Notes: a model not told the origin generated them from the letters alone. A stretch of 64,000 nucleotides of DNA from Epiperipatus broadwayi (GCA_028023455.1 JAQFVV010006221.1:9899011-9963010); one strand, 5' to 3'. Shown: positions 10,983 through 22,320, counted from the stretch's first letter. Numbers and translations: made by a program.

Positions 10983-13010
10983 ATGAGTGATTCTGAAGAA
11001 ATTAGTTATCCTGAAACAACCCAAGAAGTTCCTGATCTTGATTTCCAACAACGGTTTATGTTGATGCTTCAACGCATAGAGATTGGAATGAATGAACAAT
11101 CTCTTTCCCAAAAAGAGATGACTGAAAAATTAAATGAACAATCTCTTTCCCAAAAAGAGATGACTGAAAAAATAAATGAACAATCTCTTTCCCAAAAAGA
11201 GATGACTGAAAAAATGAATGAACAGTCTCTAAAATTGAATGAACAGTCTCTTTCCCAAAAAGAGATGTTAGAGTCTCAAAAAGAGATGACTGAAAAATTG
11301 AATGAACAGTCTATTTCTCAAAAAGAGATGACTGAAAAATTGAATGAACAGACTGAAAAATTAAATGAACAGACTGAAAAGTTAGATAGTTTTGAGAATA
11401 AAATGGCTGAAGTTCAGGAATTTGTGAAAGAAAAAATAGAAGCTGCTAGGGTAAAAACAATGGAGGAATTTAATCAAAAATTTCAATCCCTAGAAAATAG
11501 TTGTAAGGCAGCTAAAGGGGAGTCCGATATTAAATTAGAAGAAATTAAAGCTAATTTCTTCGATTATAAAAAGCACTTGGAAGTTCAGATAGAAGAAATT
11601 GGAAATAAGTTTATAACCCACGAGGAGAATGTGGACACTAAACTCAAGGTGCTTGATGTGGCAATGGGTGACTCAAGGAGTCAGTTGGCACAAATAGTTA
11701 GTGAAATGAACTATAAAGTTCAAGAAGTAGAGTCTCAATCTGCTAAATCTATCGATAAAATTAAATCCATGAGTGAATCTGTAACAGAGAGCAGAGCAGA
11801 ATTGGGTAGCATTAAAAAGATTTTGGAGGAAACTATCAATAGGTCTAAAGTAGAAAATAAAGAATTGAAAAAGACTAATGCTAAATTTAGTGGAGATTTA
11901 GAAATGATGCAAAAAGAGTGGAAGGAAATGAGGGATAAATGTCAAGAGTGGCCAAATGAATCAAATGAGTTTAAAGAAGGACAGAAACTAGAGGCAAAGA
12001 TTGAAAATCTTCAGCTAAAAATGTTGGAAATTCAAAGGGCTCAAGAGAAAAATGATAATTTCATTGGTCAAAACACCAAGTATTATGTAGAGGGGACAGA
12101 GACCTCTGTTAAAGAAGTAGTTGTATCGGATGGTAATTTTACTGGTATCCGCACAACTCCCATTTTCCAAAAACCATTAGAAATTGAATCTGTGGCCAAT
12201 GATGTCAAGAACACAGATATGTCTATGGGTGGATCTACAGCTCTTAAATTTCTAAAGATTAAGCCATTTAAAGGGGAGTATTTGGAAAACCCTCTAGAAT
12301 TTCTTCAAAATCTGGAGGAATTGTTTACTTTATGTGCATTTTCAGAAAGAGAAAAACTGGCTATCTCCAGCAACCATCTTTATGCTGCTGCAAAAGATTG
12401 GTGGCAGTCTTTGTTTGATTGTCCTCAAACATATGGAGATTTTAAACATTTAATAATGTCAAGTTTCTGGGGTGAAGATCGTCAGGATAACATGCGTTAT
12501 CAAATTACTCGAGAAAAGTACAATGCTAATAAAGGTAGCTATACTCAATTTTTTCGTGGACAGGCGGTCAAACTTAAAACTTTAACTGCTTTTCCATTAT
12601 CTGAGCATCATATAGTCAGGATCTTAAGACATAACTTACCTCGACAGATTGAACAAGTTTTGATTGCTGCGGATAAGTATACAATTGATGAGGTGTCAGA
12701 GATCTTAGATGCACTAGAGACAAGTGAATGTGACCTGGAAAACAGATATAGAGGTGGAAAGGATGCTAGAGCTTCTCATAACTGTTCCATTGCTAATGTT
12801 AATGTTGCTCCCATAAGAAGTCCTTATCGTGATAAAAGATACGAGAGTAGGAGTCGTAGTTATAAACGACCAAAATTTTATCATAGAGTTAATGGTCAAC
12901 CTAGTCTAATTAATAAGACCCAAGATAGAGATCAACCTTCTGTTAGTGGAATTAAACCACTTCACACAAAGGATATTAAGACAAATGTTAAAAGTAGTGC
13001 ATTAAACTAG
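10983..13010 (+). CDS. gag: Gag polyprotein of the gypsy element
   Basis: A 675-residue structural protein that would form the element's virus-like particle. Residues about 30-135 hold a 14-residue repeat (NEQSLSQKEMTEKL), and residues about 30-370 are strongly charged and heptad-like, indicating a long coiled coil. A Ty3-type retrotransposon Gag domain covers about 420-580, with the diagnostic AAAKDWW at about 469-474. I see no CCHC zinc knuckle. The C-terminus is instead basic and Arg/Ser-rich (YESRSRSYKRPK) and may bind the RNA. The start is the first ATG after the leader, in context AAAATGAG. The stop is immediately downstream of a possible slippage site, and pol begins in the -1 frame. 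Confidence 0.93.
   Translation: MSDSEEISYPETTQEVPDLDFQQRFMLMLQRIEIGMNEQSLSQKEMTEKLNEQSLSQKEMTEKINEQSLSQKEMTEKMNEQSLKLNEQSLSQKEMLESQKEMTEKLNEQSISQKEMTEKLNEQTEKLNEQTEKLDSFENKMAEVQEFVKEKIEAARVKTMEEFNQKFQSLENSCKAAKGESDIKLEEIKANFFDYKKHLEVQIEEIGNKFITHEENVDTKLKVLDVAMGDSRSQLAQIVSEMNYKVQEVESQSAKSIDKIKSMSESVTESRAELGSIKKILEETINRSKVENKELKKTNAKFSGDLEMMQKEWKEMRDKCQEWPNESNEFKEGQKLEAKIENLQLKMLEIQRAQEKNDNFIGQNTKYYVEGTETSVKEVVVSDGNFTGIRTTPIFQKPLEIESVANDVKNTDMSMGGSTALKFLKIKPFKGEYLENPLEFLQNLEELFTLCAFSEREKLAISSNHLYAAAKDWWQSLFDCPQTYGDFKHLIMSSFWGEDRQDNMRYQITREKYNANKGSYTQFFRGQAVKLKTLTAFPLSEHHIVRILRHNLPRQIEQVLIAADKYTIDEVSEILDALETSECDLENRYRGGKDARASHNCSIANVNVAPIRSPYRDKRYESRSRSYKRPKFYHRVNGQPSLINKTQDRDQPSVSGIKPLHTKDIKTNVKSSALN
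11091..11391 (+). repeat. 42-bp tandem repeat inside gag
   Basis: Near-perfect 42-bp units start at 11091, 11133 and 11175 and then degrade until about 11391. Each encodes 14 residues, two heptads, so the array extends the coiled coil in frame. Unit number may vary between copies of the element. Confidence 0.9.
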
Positions 13011-16000
13011 AAGGGGCCTCATGGAAAAGTTCCTCGCTGTGGGTGCCTGTTGCTAACTTGGGGAGGAACCATATAGACAATGAAGAAGCATATGTAAATA
13101 GTATAGACCTTAATATTGATCTGTTGGAGCCTTATGAGGTTGTGGACCCTCCTATATTATATAGTTGTCCTATTGTCAAAATTTATATTGAAGGTGTTCT
13201 TGTTAATGCTTTGGTAGACTCTGGAAGTCAGGCATCAATATTGTCCTCGATTGTTTATGATAAAATTGTGGATGCAAATAAATCTGTACCTTTGCTTCCT
13301 GTAAAACCAATTCAGGTTACGCTTGCAAATGGGAGAAAAGCAAAACTTATGAATAAGCAAACCTGGCTTAACGTAAAAATTGGTGAGTCTGAATTTGGAC
13401 ATGTTTTCCTAATAATGCCTAATCTTATTCATGAAGTTATCATTGGTTCTGACTTCATGAGTTTAAATAAATGCAATATTGATTTTAAAAACAAACTTTT
13501 TGCCTTTAATAATGATTCTTGTCATTTTTATGATAATATAGATGTTCAATTGAATCAGTTAATGGTCATACACGATACATCAGTTGAATTGAACATAAAA
13601 ATTAAATTAGATGATTCTAACATTTTGGATATTGATTATAAAGAACAATTACATCAATTGATGATCCAGTATAAGGATATATTTTCAAAGATACCAGGCA
13701 TTATTGGAGGATACGTCCATCGAATCAAACTCAGGAATGAAGCACCATTCCAGCAGCGATCATACCCCATTCCATACCAATACCAGGCAGAAGTACAGCA
13801 GCAAATCAATAAAATGATTGAATGGCATATTGTCAAGAAAAGCCCTTCAGCCTATGTCAATCCTCTTGTGATTGTAAGAAAAAGAAATGGATCAGTTCGG
13901 GTGTGCCTAGATGCACGTGTGCTTAACCAATTAACCATTCCAGAATGTGATGTGCCTCCACCTATTCATGAACTTTTGATCAAATTCAAGGGCAAATATA
14001 TTTTTTCAACTTTTGACTTGACGGCCAGTTACTGGCAAATTCCATTGCATACTGATGACCAAAAGTACACTGCTTTCCGTTTTGAAGGTCAATCCTATGT
14101 TTTTGAAAGGATGCCTTTTGGTTTAATTAACAGTGGAGCAGGACTTATTAGGTGTTTGGATAGAATTTTTTCCACTCAATTAAAGAAGAAAATAATTATG
14201 TATGTAGATGATATCGTTATTGCATCTGTAGACATCTATGAACATTTAAATGATTTGGGTTTATTCTTTTTTGAATGTCACACTAATAATATAAAAATTA
14301 ATTTGGAAAAATGTACATTGGCAGCCACTGAAATCACTTTTCTGGGGCATCTGGTCAGTGATCAGGGAATTAAACCCCATCCGGATAAAGTGACAGCCAT
14401 TCAAAATTTTCCTATCCCTAAAACTAAGAAACAGCTTAAATCATTCCTAGGCTTGTGTAACTATTATCACAAATTTTACCAAGATTTTTCCAATGATACC
14501 ATGTCACTGTCATTATTATTAAAAGGAAATGTGAAATGGAAGTGGAACAATGAGCATACATTAGAATTTAATAAGATAAAGGCTACATTCCTAAAAAAGG
14601 TCATTTTGGCTTATCCAGATTTTGGCAAGATATTTTACTTACAGACTGACAGCAGTAATTTTGGATTAGGAGTAGTTCTCTACCAATTAGATGATTTTCA
14701 GAAACCTCAAATTTTGTACTTTTTGAGCAGGCGTCTAAAGGGGCCTGAACTAAATTACTCTGTTACCGAAAAGGAAGCCTTAGCGGTAGTCTGGGCTTTC
14801 CAGAAACTCCGTCAATTTTTGCTGGGATCAGAGGTTGTGGTTTTAAGTGATCATAGGAGCTTAGAGTTCCTTAATAAAAGTTATTTAAACAATGAAAGGT
14901 TGGTAAGATGGAGTCTTTATCTCCAACAATTTCAATACAAAATTCAATATTATGAGGGAGGTAAAAATGTCATAGCAGATGCTTTGAGCCGTAACCCTGT
15001 AGATTCATTGTCTTTTCATCCCAACCATCACAATATTGTAATTACAAATATTGAGTTGGTTACAGATGAAGCTATTGAAGGTGATTATAAGAACCTTGCA
15101 GTAGAACAGTCTCAAGATGTGAAATTTGGAAGAATAATTAAATTACTATCTGATCCTATTGTACCCAGAAGCCAGAATAGGAATATTACCCGAATTAAAA
15201 GTAGATACAAATTATATCAGGGTATGTTGATGTATCAGACTATACCTAACAAAGATAGCTCGTGGAAGGTAGTGATACCTAGGTCTATGACTAATCGGCT
15301 AATCTCTTATGTTCATTGCAAATATGGTCATTATGGCTCACCAAAATTAGAGCACATATTGAAAAAGTATTTTTATTGGTCAAACATGTATACATCAATT
15401 GTAAGTCAGTTAAGACACTGTGAGATTTGTCTGAAGTCAAAACATTCTGGAAAATCATATGCTGGGGTACTTCAACCTATTCTTCCAGGGGAACCTAATG
15501 AGATATTATCATTGGACTTCTATGGACCTCTTCCACCCTTTAATAAACAAAAATTCATCCTAGTTACCTATGATTTATTTACTAAATATGTATGTGCATA
15601 TCCGGTTCCTAAGACTGATGCAAAAAATGTCATTAAAAGTCTTAGCAATAGTCAATTTCCTTTGGTGGGAAAACCTATGTCTATTCTTACGGATCATGCT
15701 ACTGCTTTTATTTCCAGCACATGGAGAAAGTGGATTAGAAGACAGAATATCCGACATATTATGAGTTCTATCAGAAATCCGCAATCCAACCCATGTGAAA
15801 GGGTGATGAGGGAATTGAGTAGGCTATTTCGTGTCTATGTGAAGGATAATCACCGGTTGTGGGTAAAAAAGTTGCCTGAAGTTATCAATTACATAAACAT
15901 TACCATGAATGAATCCACAAAATTTGCTCCTATTAGGCTTCAATTTGGAATACAGGAGCCATTACTAATTAAAACTCCTTTACCCATCATTCTAGAAGAA

Positions 16001-16300
16001 ATAAATAGTAATCTTGATATAGAAAAAGCCAGACAGAATTTAAGAAAAATGGGCCAAAAGCGCTCTAAACAGTATAAAGGTAAACCACATCCTTTTAAGG
16101 TCGGAGATTTTGTATTTGTCCGTACTCCTCATGTTAGCAACTTAAAGAAAAACGAATTTAGAAAATTTTTAAGCTTATATAATGGACCTTTCATGATTGA
16201 AAGCCAGGTGGGAGAGAATGCATTTATGCTCTCAACCCCTGAAGGAATCCGAGGCACCTACAATGCACGTAGTTTAAAACCTGTACCTTCAATAAATTAG
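12998..16300 (+). CDS. pol: Pol polyprotein: protease, RT, RNase H, integrase
   Basis: Open in the -1 frame relative to gag from 12998, overlapping gag by 13 nt. Numbering here starts at codon 13043. The protease has DSGS at D59 and an IIGSDF strand at about 133. The RT has DLTASYWQIPL and YVDD at 387-390. RNase H has D536, E578, D603 and D646, followed by ALSR. The integrase has a zinc finger (H758, H763, C793, C796), a catalytic triad D825, D884 and E919, and a C-terminal module with NGPFMIE. There is no chromodomain. All catalytic residues are present and no stop interrupts the frame. The first in-frame ATG lies after the protease aspartate, so expression must depend on gag, most simply by -1 frameshifting. 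It is of the usual length for a gypsy pol without env. Confidence 0.95.
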   Translation, partial: CIKLEGASWKSSSLWVPVANLGRNHIDNEEAYVNSIDLNIDLLEPYEVVDPPILYSCPIVKIYIEGVLVNALVDSGSQASILSSIVYDKIVDANKSVPLLPVKPIQVTLANGRKAKLMNKQTWLNVKIGESEFGHVFLIMPNLIHEVIIGSDFMSLNKCNIDFKNKLFAFNNDSCHFYDNIDVQLNQLMVIHDTSVELNIKIKLDDSNILDIDYKEQLHQLMIQYKDIFSKIPGIIGGYVHRIKLRNEAPFQQRSYPIPYQYQAEVQQQINKMIEWHIVKKSPSAYVNPLVIVRKRNGSVRVCLDARVLNQLTIPECDVPPPIHELLIKFKGKYIFSTFDLTASYWQIPLHTDDQKYTAFRFEGQSYVFERMPFGLINSGAGLIRCLDRIFSTQLKKKIIMYVDDIVIASVDIYEHLNDLGLFFFECHTNNIKINLEKCTLAATEITFLGHLVSDQGIKPHPDKVTAIQNFPIPKTKKQLKSFLGLCNYYHKFYQDFSNDTMSLSLLLKGNVKWKWNNEHTLEFNKIKATFLKKVILAYPDFGKIFYLQTDSSNFGLGVVLYQLDDFQKPQILYFLSRRLKGPELNYSVTEKEALAVVWAFQKLRQFLLGSEVVVLSDHRSLEFLNKSYLNNERLVRWSLYLQQFQYKIQYYEGGKNVIADALSRNPVDSLSFHPNHHNIVITNIELVTDEAIEGDYKNLAVEQSQDVKFGRIIKLLSDPIVPRSQNRNITRIKSRYKLYQGMLMYQTIPNKDSSWKVVIPRSMTNRLISYVHCKYGHYGSPKLEHILKKYFYWSNMYTSIVSQLRHCEICLKSKHSGKSYAGVLQPILPGEPNEILSLDFYGPLPPFNKQKFILVTYDLFTKYVCAYPVPKTDAKNVIKSLSNSQFPLVGKPMSILTDHATAFISSTWRKWIRRQNIRHIMSSIRNPQSNPCERVMRELSRLFRVYVKDNHRLWVKKLPEVINYINITMNESTKFAPIRLQFGIQEPLLIKTPLPIILEEINSNLDIEKARQNLRKMGQKRSKQYKGKPHPFKVGDFVFVRTPHVSNLKKNEFRKFLSLYNGPFMIESQVGENAFMLSTPEGIRGTYNARSLKPVPSIN
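13001..13007 (+). promoter_or_regulatory. Candidate -1 frameshift site ATTAAAC
   Basis: In the gag frame this reads A TTA AAC and is followed directly by the gag stop TAG (13008-13010). It differs by one base from the classical TTTAAAC slippery heptamer. The pol frame is open across it. A short GGAA/TTCC hairpin follows at 13023-13033, weak by itself. Position and frame are seen directly; slippage is inferred. Confidence 0.5.
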
Positions 16301-16440
16301 GGGGATTTATATCGTGTAAATGTTATACCATATTCAGATTGATGATAAATTATAGATAGGATAATAAAAATAGTGACTTATGATGTACCTTAGTAGAGTT
16401 TGATGAAATGGAATTCTGAAGAAAGATAAATTTTTTCCAT
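16301..16440 (+). other. Short 3' untranslated internal region
   Basis: About 140 bp of AT-rich sequence from the pol stop to the polypurine tract. There is no env-like frame. Confidence 0.7.
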
Positions 16441-16447
16441 AGGGGGG
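16441..16447 (+). promoter_or_regulatory. Polypurine tract
   Basis: AGGGGGG lies 7 bp before the 3' LTR. The spacer TGTAAAC resembles the LTR start TGTAACC, so the true plus-strand start may be ambiguous by 7 bp. Homology with the 5' LTR begins only at 16455. Confidence 0.75.
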
Positions 16448-16454
16448 TGTAAAC

Positions 16455-19400
16455 TGTAACCATATATTTTAGCATAAAATATAATAATTGATGTAACTAG
16501 TATAAAAAATTTCTCTGTCTTCTTTGGTGATTTGATTGGCTTGATTTTCGCTTTGAACAGATTACTCTCTTATATTATTTTAATAAACTTAAATTTGATT
16601 CGTTCCATATACTAATTCATATCAAAATGTTTAACTTTTAAAAATTTTTAACAACACATTAAATTTGGTAAAATAGTATTAAAATATAATATTTTGTTTT
16701 ATTTGTTTAAAATGATCTTAAAAATTATTTCATTTGAATTAACAAAACCATTTGTTCAATTAAAATAAATTATTAAAAATAAATACAGTAATTACGTATG
16801 CGTCTCAATGTAAAAAAAAGAAAAGAGCGCGAATTTAAGAGAAGATCGTCTGTTAGTTTTGCTTTTGGAGGGAGAGAAAGAAAAGAAAATGGTAAAAAGG
16901 CAAATGGTGTAAATTTGATAAGCTTATTTTAAAATAGTTAACAAGTAAACGGATTACCACAAATTTTCTATAAACGTAAAAATAATATCGTGGTATTTAA
17001 TTATAAGATGAATTGCTAAATTTAAAAGTCTGTTCAAGTCGGCTGGCCAAGTGGATCAAATCACCGGTAATAATTTCCCAATATTACATTTAAAATGTCG
17101 GAGCTTCCCAGTTTAAAAGAATTAATTGCAAGAATTTGGTATGTTTTAAAATGTTTATTGTTCTACAATTTGGAAAATTTAAATAAGTATTTTAATTACA
17201 GAAGTTTTATAAATATGAAAATTTGCTTTTTAAAAAAGAAGAAGTTTAAATTAAAGTAAAATGTTAAAGTTATCAACATAGTTAAATATTTCCGTTTCTA
17301 ATTCTAATAAAAATATAGTATTGATTGATATTTAACTTTATAATGCCAGTAATATATTTGCTAGTTAATTTGTTTGCCATTTGGATAATAAACAGTCTTC
17401 AAATAATTGATCAAAGCTATTTTCTAATTTTATCGTCAGTTTGGAATGATTGAATTAATTGCTGTAATTATTATTCCTAGATTTAAGCGTGGATAAATAA
17501 ATATTAGCATGGATGTAATAAACTTGGAACATTTTTAATAGAGAAATGTAGAAATTAATAACTTTTGAAAAACATTTTCATTTAAGTTCTGCTTGTCATG
17601 TTTTGAAATTGTTTCTTGTTTATGGAGCCACGTAAAATCGTTAATCTAATAGTGATTATAATAACTAACACAAATGGATAAAATTACATGTATGGAATTC
17701 AACTATAATTATAGCTATTACTTCGTACATTTATTGTTCGACACATCGTACATGGATTTCACGGATCATATTTGTCGTTATAAAATGCTATACAATCTAA
17801 TTTGTGACACACACACCTGCTAAAATTCATGTATTGAACTATAAAATGCTATACATTTAATTTATATCACACACACACCTGTTAGATTTTATGTATTTGA
17901 TGAATAATTCATTACTTTAATTTTATCGTTATATGAACTTGCATGTGAAGTTCATAAGTTATATTTTATTAAGTTTAAATTAATAGGGGTTGAATAAAAT
18001 ATTTATTCAAGAGAATAGCGCTTGTGAAAAAGCTTGAAAAGTACTAAATGAATTCATGAGATGTATCAATCTTTGTGAGGTATTTTGTGAGTCTTTCCAG
18101 ATTTATATTCCTATACTAATATTACTTATATTGTATTACACATGTTTTATTTTAAGCAAGATAAGTTAGTACATTAGTTGTCCTGATTAGTGTAACATTT
18201 TATTATGCAAGAACCCACATTTGCTAAAGTGTTAGTGTTTTCTGAATGATCAGAATAACTGAGGAGGATGATTTTGCACTTTAATGTGAAGTAAATAGTA
18301 ATGTTGTTTTATAATGTTGAAAGGCATTAATCTGTGCTGGTGGTTAATCCGCAGATTATTTAATTGCCATTTTTGTATTTTACACTCATTCCAGCGCTGG
18401 TGGTTAATCCGCGGAATTGTGTAATTATACGTATTACTTTATGATGGTGTATCAATCCACAAAGCGTTTAGTATTATTTAATTCCTATGTGTAGATGAAC
18501 GCATCCACAGGAATATGTTTTACTTCATAGATATAAGTTGGGCAAAGTATTTTAGTTAATCTGCTAAATCATCTTCTTCCATTTGTAAGCATAATTCATA
18601 AGTTAGATCATCAAATTGTAGCAGGACATTCTATTCAAGTTACTTCATAATAATTAACTGTCGGTTGATTATTATTTACCGGAGTGTAAGTTTAAATTTT
18701 CATTTTATTTAATGATTGCATTATAGCTAAATCCTACAGATATAATATTATTTATTATATTATTATAAGTTTACGGTATGGATTTATTGAATCTGGAAAT
18801 GATGTTAAATACTTCATGAGTTGATGTTGAATTTAGTATAATTTGCTCAAGATTCATTATATCAAATTGAAATAAGGTATGATTAGGTTTTTAAAACCGT
18901 ACCTATGATATGTTAGTGAAGAAAGTCGATGGAATTATAATTTATTTATTTTATTTGTTTATTTATGTCTTTTTAATTATAACATTGGAATTAATTATTT
19001 ATTATTCATAAATTTGTAAATAAATGTTGATTTATAATTAAACTTACTGTGCCGTTGCTATGTGTCATTCTTAAAATCAGAAATCATAAACCTTGGATAG
19101 AGCATACATTGAAGTACATACTATCGTCAACATGATATAAGAGTTTAGTGATATTTTGAGAAAACATTTGGATGCTTTTAGTCTTTGGTAGTTTATGATG
19201 TGTAAGGTACAATAAAATCCCATTTACCTTTTCCATCATTTTGGCTTTGCGTAGTTGATTCTAGTATACAATACAAATTGATTAGTAAACCTGTAAACAG
19301 ATTTACCAAATAATGATATGATTGAATATATTTACTTAACATTTTAAATTGTCATTTGTCAGTATAAAAAGAGTCTCAGTGATATAGTAAACTATAAAAA

Positions 19401-19897
19401 AGAACCCAATTATTTATGTTTATTTATTGCAAAGCTTTACCTGGACTAGCATTTGTATTAAAAATCATATAGATGGTTTAAAATTTCATAATATTATGTA
19501 GTTTCACAAATTATGCCATCTTGTACATGGTCGGCCATCGGGTCTCATACAATAAAAATCGCAAATTAAGGTTTGTAACATAATAACATTGCACTTATAA
19601 TTTGTTTACTGTATTTTATCATACTACTATGATAGGTCATCGCGGTACACCCTGGCTGCGATCAAATTAAATCATAAAAGTTTATGTTAGATCATTAGTT
19701 TGGTCTGTGATAAGTTGTTCCAGATGTTGGTTGTGGTCCTTGGTGCATAAAATAGATAGCATAATATGCTTTTGGATACAGCTCTTAATAGCTGACAATG
19801 TGTAGCGGGAATTGATCAGTGATCGAGGTTACGATTCTCAGGGCACTTACTTACGTTACGGAGTTGGGACCACATACATACGAGATAGAGGGTTACA
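16455..19897 (+). repeat. 3' LTR (3443 bp)
   Basis: The second copy of the LTR, ending GGGTTACA before TA-repeat flank. It has the same motifs as the 5' copy: TATA at 19363, AATAAA at 19551 and both internal duplications. Differences from the 5' LTR are scattered transitions and single-base changes in A or T runs, as expected of neutral divergence after one insertion. Confidence 0.95.
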
Positions 19898-19910
19898 ATA
19901 TATATATATA

Positions 19911-20034
19911 TATGAATGGATTTTCATTCTTGCTATTAAAAGGTGTGAAAGTTGCCTTGACAGCAGTGAGAGATAGTGATTACTATAATTTTACTGTGAA
20001 TGTTTAAGTGGTTACTGGTTGGAATCTAATTATA
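19911..20034 (+). repeat. Interspersed direct repeat D, copy 1
   Basis: About 120 bp that recurs at 20274-20391 with a few differences. Shared landmarks are CATTCTTGCTATTAAAAGG, CCTTGACAGCAGTGAGAGAT and GGTTGGAATC. Both copies are associated with TA repeats (before copy 1 and after copy 2). I do not recognise the family. Confidence 0.8.
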
Positions 20035-20273
20035 TCATTATCCCAGATTAGCTTTAAGTATTATTTCGCTTATTATTTCTAAATAATACATGGGCAATTT
20101 AAAAGTATTGCAGTTTGTAATGTTAATTGACTATTTATTAGTCTGCATTATAGTGACATGTTTATTTCATGTTTAAAGAGGTTTATTTAAACTTCAATAT
20201 ATCAATATTTCATACTCTGTAGTGAAGCTGCAATCTTTAAGTGTCCATATATATTCAATGGACCATTAGTAAG

Positions 20274-20384
20274 AATGGATTTCCATTCTTGCTATTAAAA
20301 GGTGTGAAGGTTGCCTTGACAGCAGTGAGAGATATTGATTACTATATTTTACTGTGAATGTTTAGATGGTTATTGGTTGGAATC

Positions 20385-20391
<7 letters not shown>
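20274..20391 (+). repeat. Interspersed direct repeat D, copy 2
   Basis: The partner of 19911-20034, followed by a TA tract to 20429. The two copies may be two insertions of one short element or one local duplication. No target duplication resolves this. Confidence 0.8.
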
Positions 20392-20429
<38 letters not shown>

Positions 20430-20432
<3 letters not shown>

Positions 20433-21794
20433 CATCATTCTAAATGTCCATACTTTACAGCAACTAATTCTCAGAAGTAATAACTGAGAAGGATTAATAT
20501 CAATGCAGAATATGTTATACAGAATATATCTTCATTCCTGAAAAAATATCTTTAGCGAATTGTATTTTTTGCCAACTGTTTAGGTTTAGATGATACATCT
20601 GGAAATATAACCATTACTTTGAATATATATTATTATAAAATAATTATCAATCTTATGAAGCATGTAGTTTGATCCTTATTCATAGATCAAAAGATATGTA
20701 TTTGATATGATCAAATACCTTAAATTTATCTAACACCATCTGTTTCACAATATTATTTCTTTTTTTTGCTGAAGGTTTATTCTACAATTAAATATGAAGA
20801 AAAATATTTAACAAAACCTGGTTATATTTACAGCCTCAAAGATTTTAACCACCAGTTATTTCATTAGTTAGCTTATTAAGAAAAACAATTTACCCTGATT
20901 TAATAAAGAACTTTAAAAATTAATGAGTTCCAAAAGTTTATTTTAATTATTTGGCACGTATCTACTAGGCAAATAATTTTTTGTCAACAAAACTAAAAGT
21001 ATTAATGGTAAAAAGCTCTTAGGGATCTGTGTGAGAGAAGTAGGAGGAATGATTTTTATTATGAGAATATCTTCATTAATTTTAGCAACAGCACAGTTGA
21101 ATTTGATGTTAAATGCCAAGATGATGGAAGATAGTTTATAATATAAAAGATTAGTTTTATGATAACATAATTTATTTACAATTTGATATAGATTGATATG
21201 TCAAAAATACATTGATCAAGTAAAGATTTTATGTTAATCCACTATCTTCATGATCTATTATTACACTTAAAACTGATCCTCTTTTACCAAAAACATTAGA
21301 TTCATCTGATATTTCAAGAAACAAAAGATATTGTTCAGCGTCACGGTTACTTTTTGATCTTATTACCCATTATGAAAACTCTTACAGATCCCTTTTCCTC
21401 AATTGAGAAAAAGATAAAGAGATGCTAAGAATTATTATAATTAATTCTTCAAAGATCTCAAAAAATGTTTATTATTTAAAATATTTGAATCTGAATAACA
21501 AGGGATTAATTTCAAATGTAATGATAAGCAACTCCTGCAAATGATGGGTTACAACACAATAAGTAACTGGATAAGTCCACAAAGAAATAAAATATTTTAA
21601 AATTAATATAAATAGTGATCCAATGCCATTGTTCATTATATTTAGTATGCAAAGTATATTTGAAAAACAAGAATACCATTTTACCTGTGATTATTATATA
21701 GCAAAAATGATCAGAAAAATGCTATATTAATCAGGTAGTGCTTTGATGAAAGAACTATTATAGAAGTTTTATCATGAACATGAATACTTTCATT
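20430..21794. other. AT-rich stretch, no gene recognised
   Basis: I found no coding or repeat match in this stretch. Confidence 0.5.
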
Positions 21795-22320
21795 AAAATA
21801 GGCAAAACTCTCTATACATTTTGCAACTCAGTGCAAGCCAGAGTAATCAATGGATTCCAGAAGGCTTGTGCATAAAATCCTTATCCAATGCCTATTCATA
21901 CAATATCCCCAGACTAGTTTCTGACTTGTGGCCTTAATCAGTGAGGAGCTTTGGATCTGAGAGCACTGCACCTAGATCTTAGAATCTAATGCAACCCTCT
22001 AGCATCTACCTTTGGGTAGTACATGGATCTATAGGGCACAGCCACTGAGAAGTTATCCATCACCCGATGATCCTACTCCTGGGGCCCTGAAGCAAAGACC
22101 CAAATGCTTCAGCTGAATAGGTGGACAAATCCAGCATTGTGCCAACCACCACAATAGGTAGCAAGGTCCAAGGCCTGAGTCCATTAAACAGTAAACTCTT
22201 GACCCACAGCCAAGCCATGTCAAGACCATTCTAGGTATCTCTGTCTCCCAATTAACATCCTTAGATCTTCTAGTTTGTGCTAACAAACACACAAAGTATT
22301 TTCTCCTATAACCCTGTCTT
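21795..22320 (-). repeat. Family A element, partial copy with long unique segment
   Basis: The left part (21795-22005) is an antisense family A arm. It starts AATAGGCAAAACTCTC and includes a decayed hammerhead at 21899-21957, with core CTGATTA instead of CTGATGA. It then runs past the point where shorter copies fold back (ATGCAACCCTCTAGC) into about 300 bp of GC-richer sequence with no sense arm and no recognisable 3' tail. The 48-kb copy shares the start of this extension. Shorter palindromic copies therefore look like derivatives lacking the element's 5' part. The right boundary is uncertain. Confidence 0.6.

Larger units (their letters stand above)
6950..19897 (+). mobile_element. Complete Ty3/gypsy LTR retrotransposon, 12.95 kb
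   Basis: Two near-identical direct repeats (6950-10395 and 16455-19897) bound an internal region with gag and a protease-RT-RNase H-integrase pol, the Ty3/gypsy order. LTR ends are TGTAAC and GTTACA, a perfect 6-bp inverted pair of the TG...CA type. A primer-binding site follows the 5' LTR and a polypurine tract precedes the 3' LTR. Both ORFs are open with their key residues present. By eye I count about 16 substitutions and 3 single-base indels between the LTRs (about 0.5%), which means recent insertion. No env ORF is present. The LTRs are very long for a gypsy element. The element may still be competent for movement. Confidence 0.95.

Noticed and set aside
15570-15784. Extra open frames overlapping pol on both strands
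   Set aside because: They are shadows of the integrase coding sequence with no motif of their own.
22053-22292. Host coding exon in the GC-richer stretch
   Set aside because: The minus-strand open frame has no recognisable domain, and the segment is continuous with a family A element extension.
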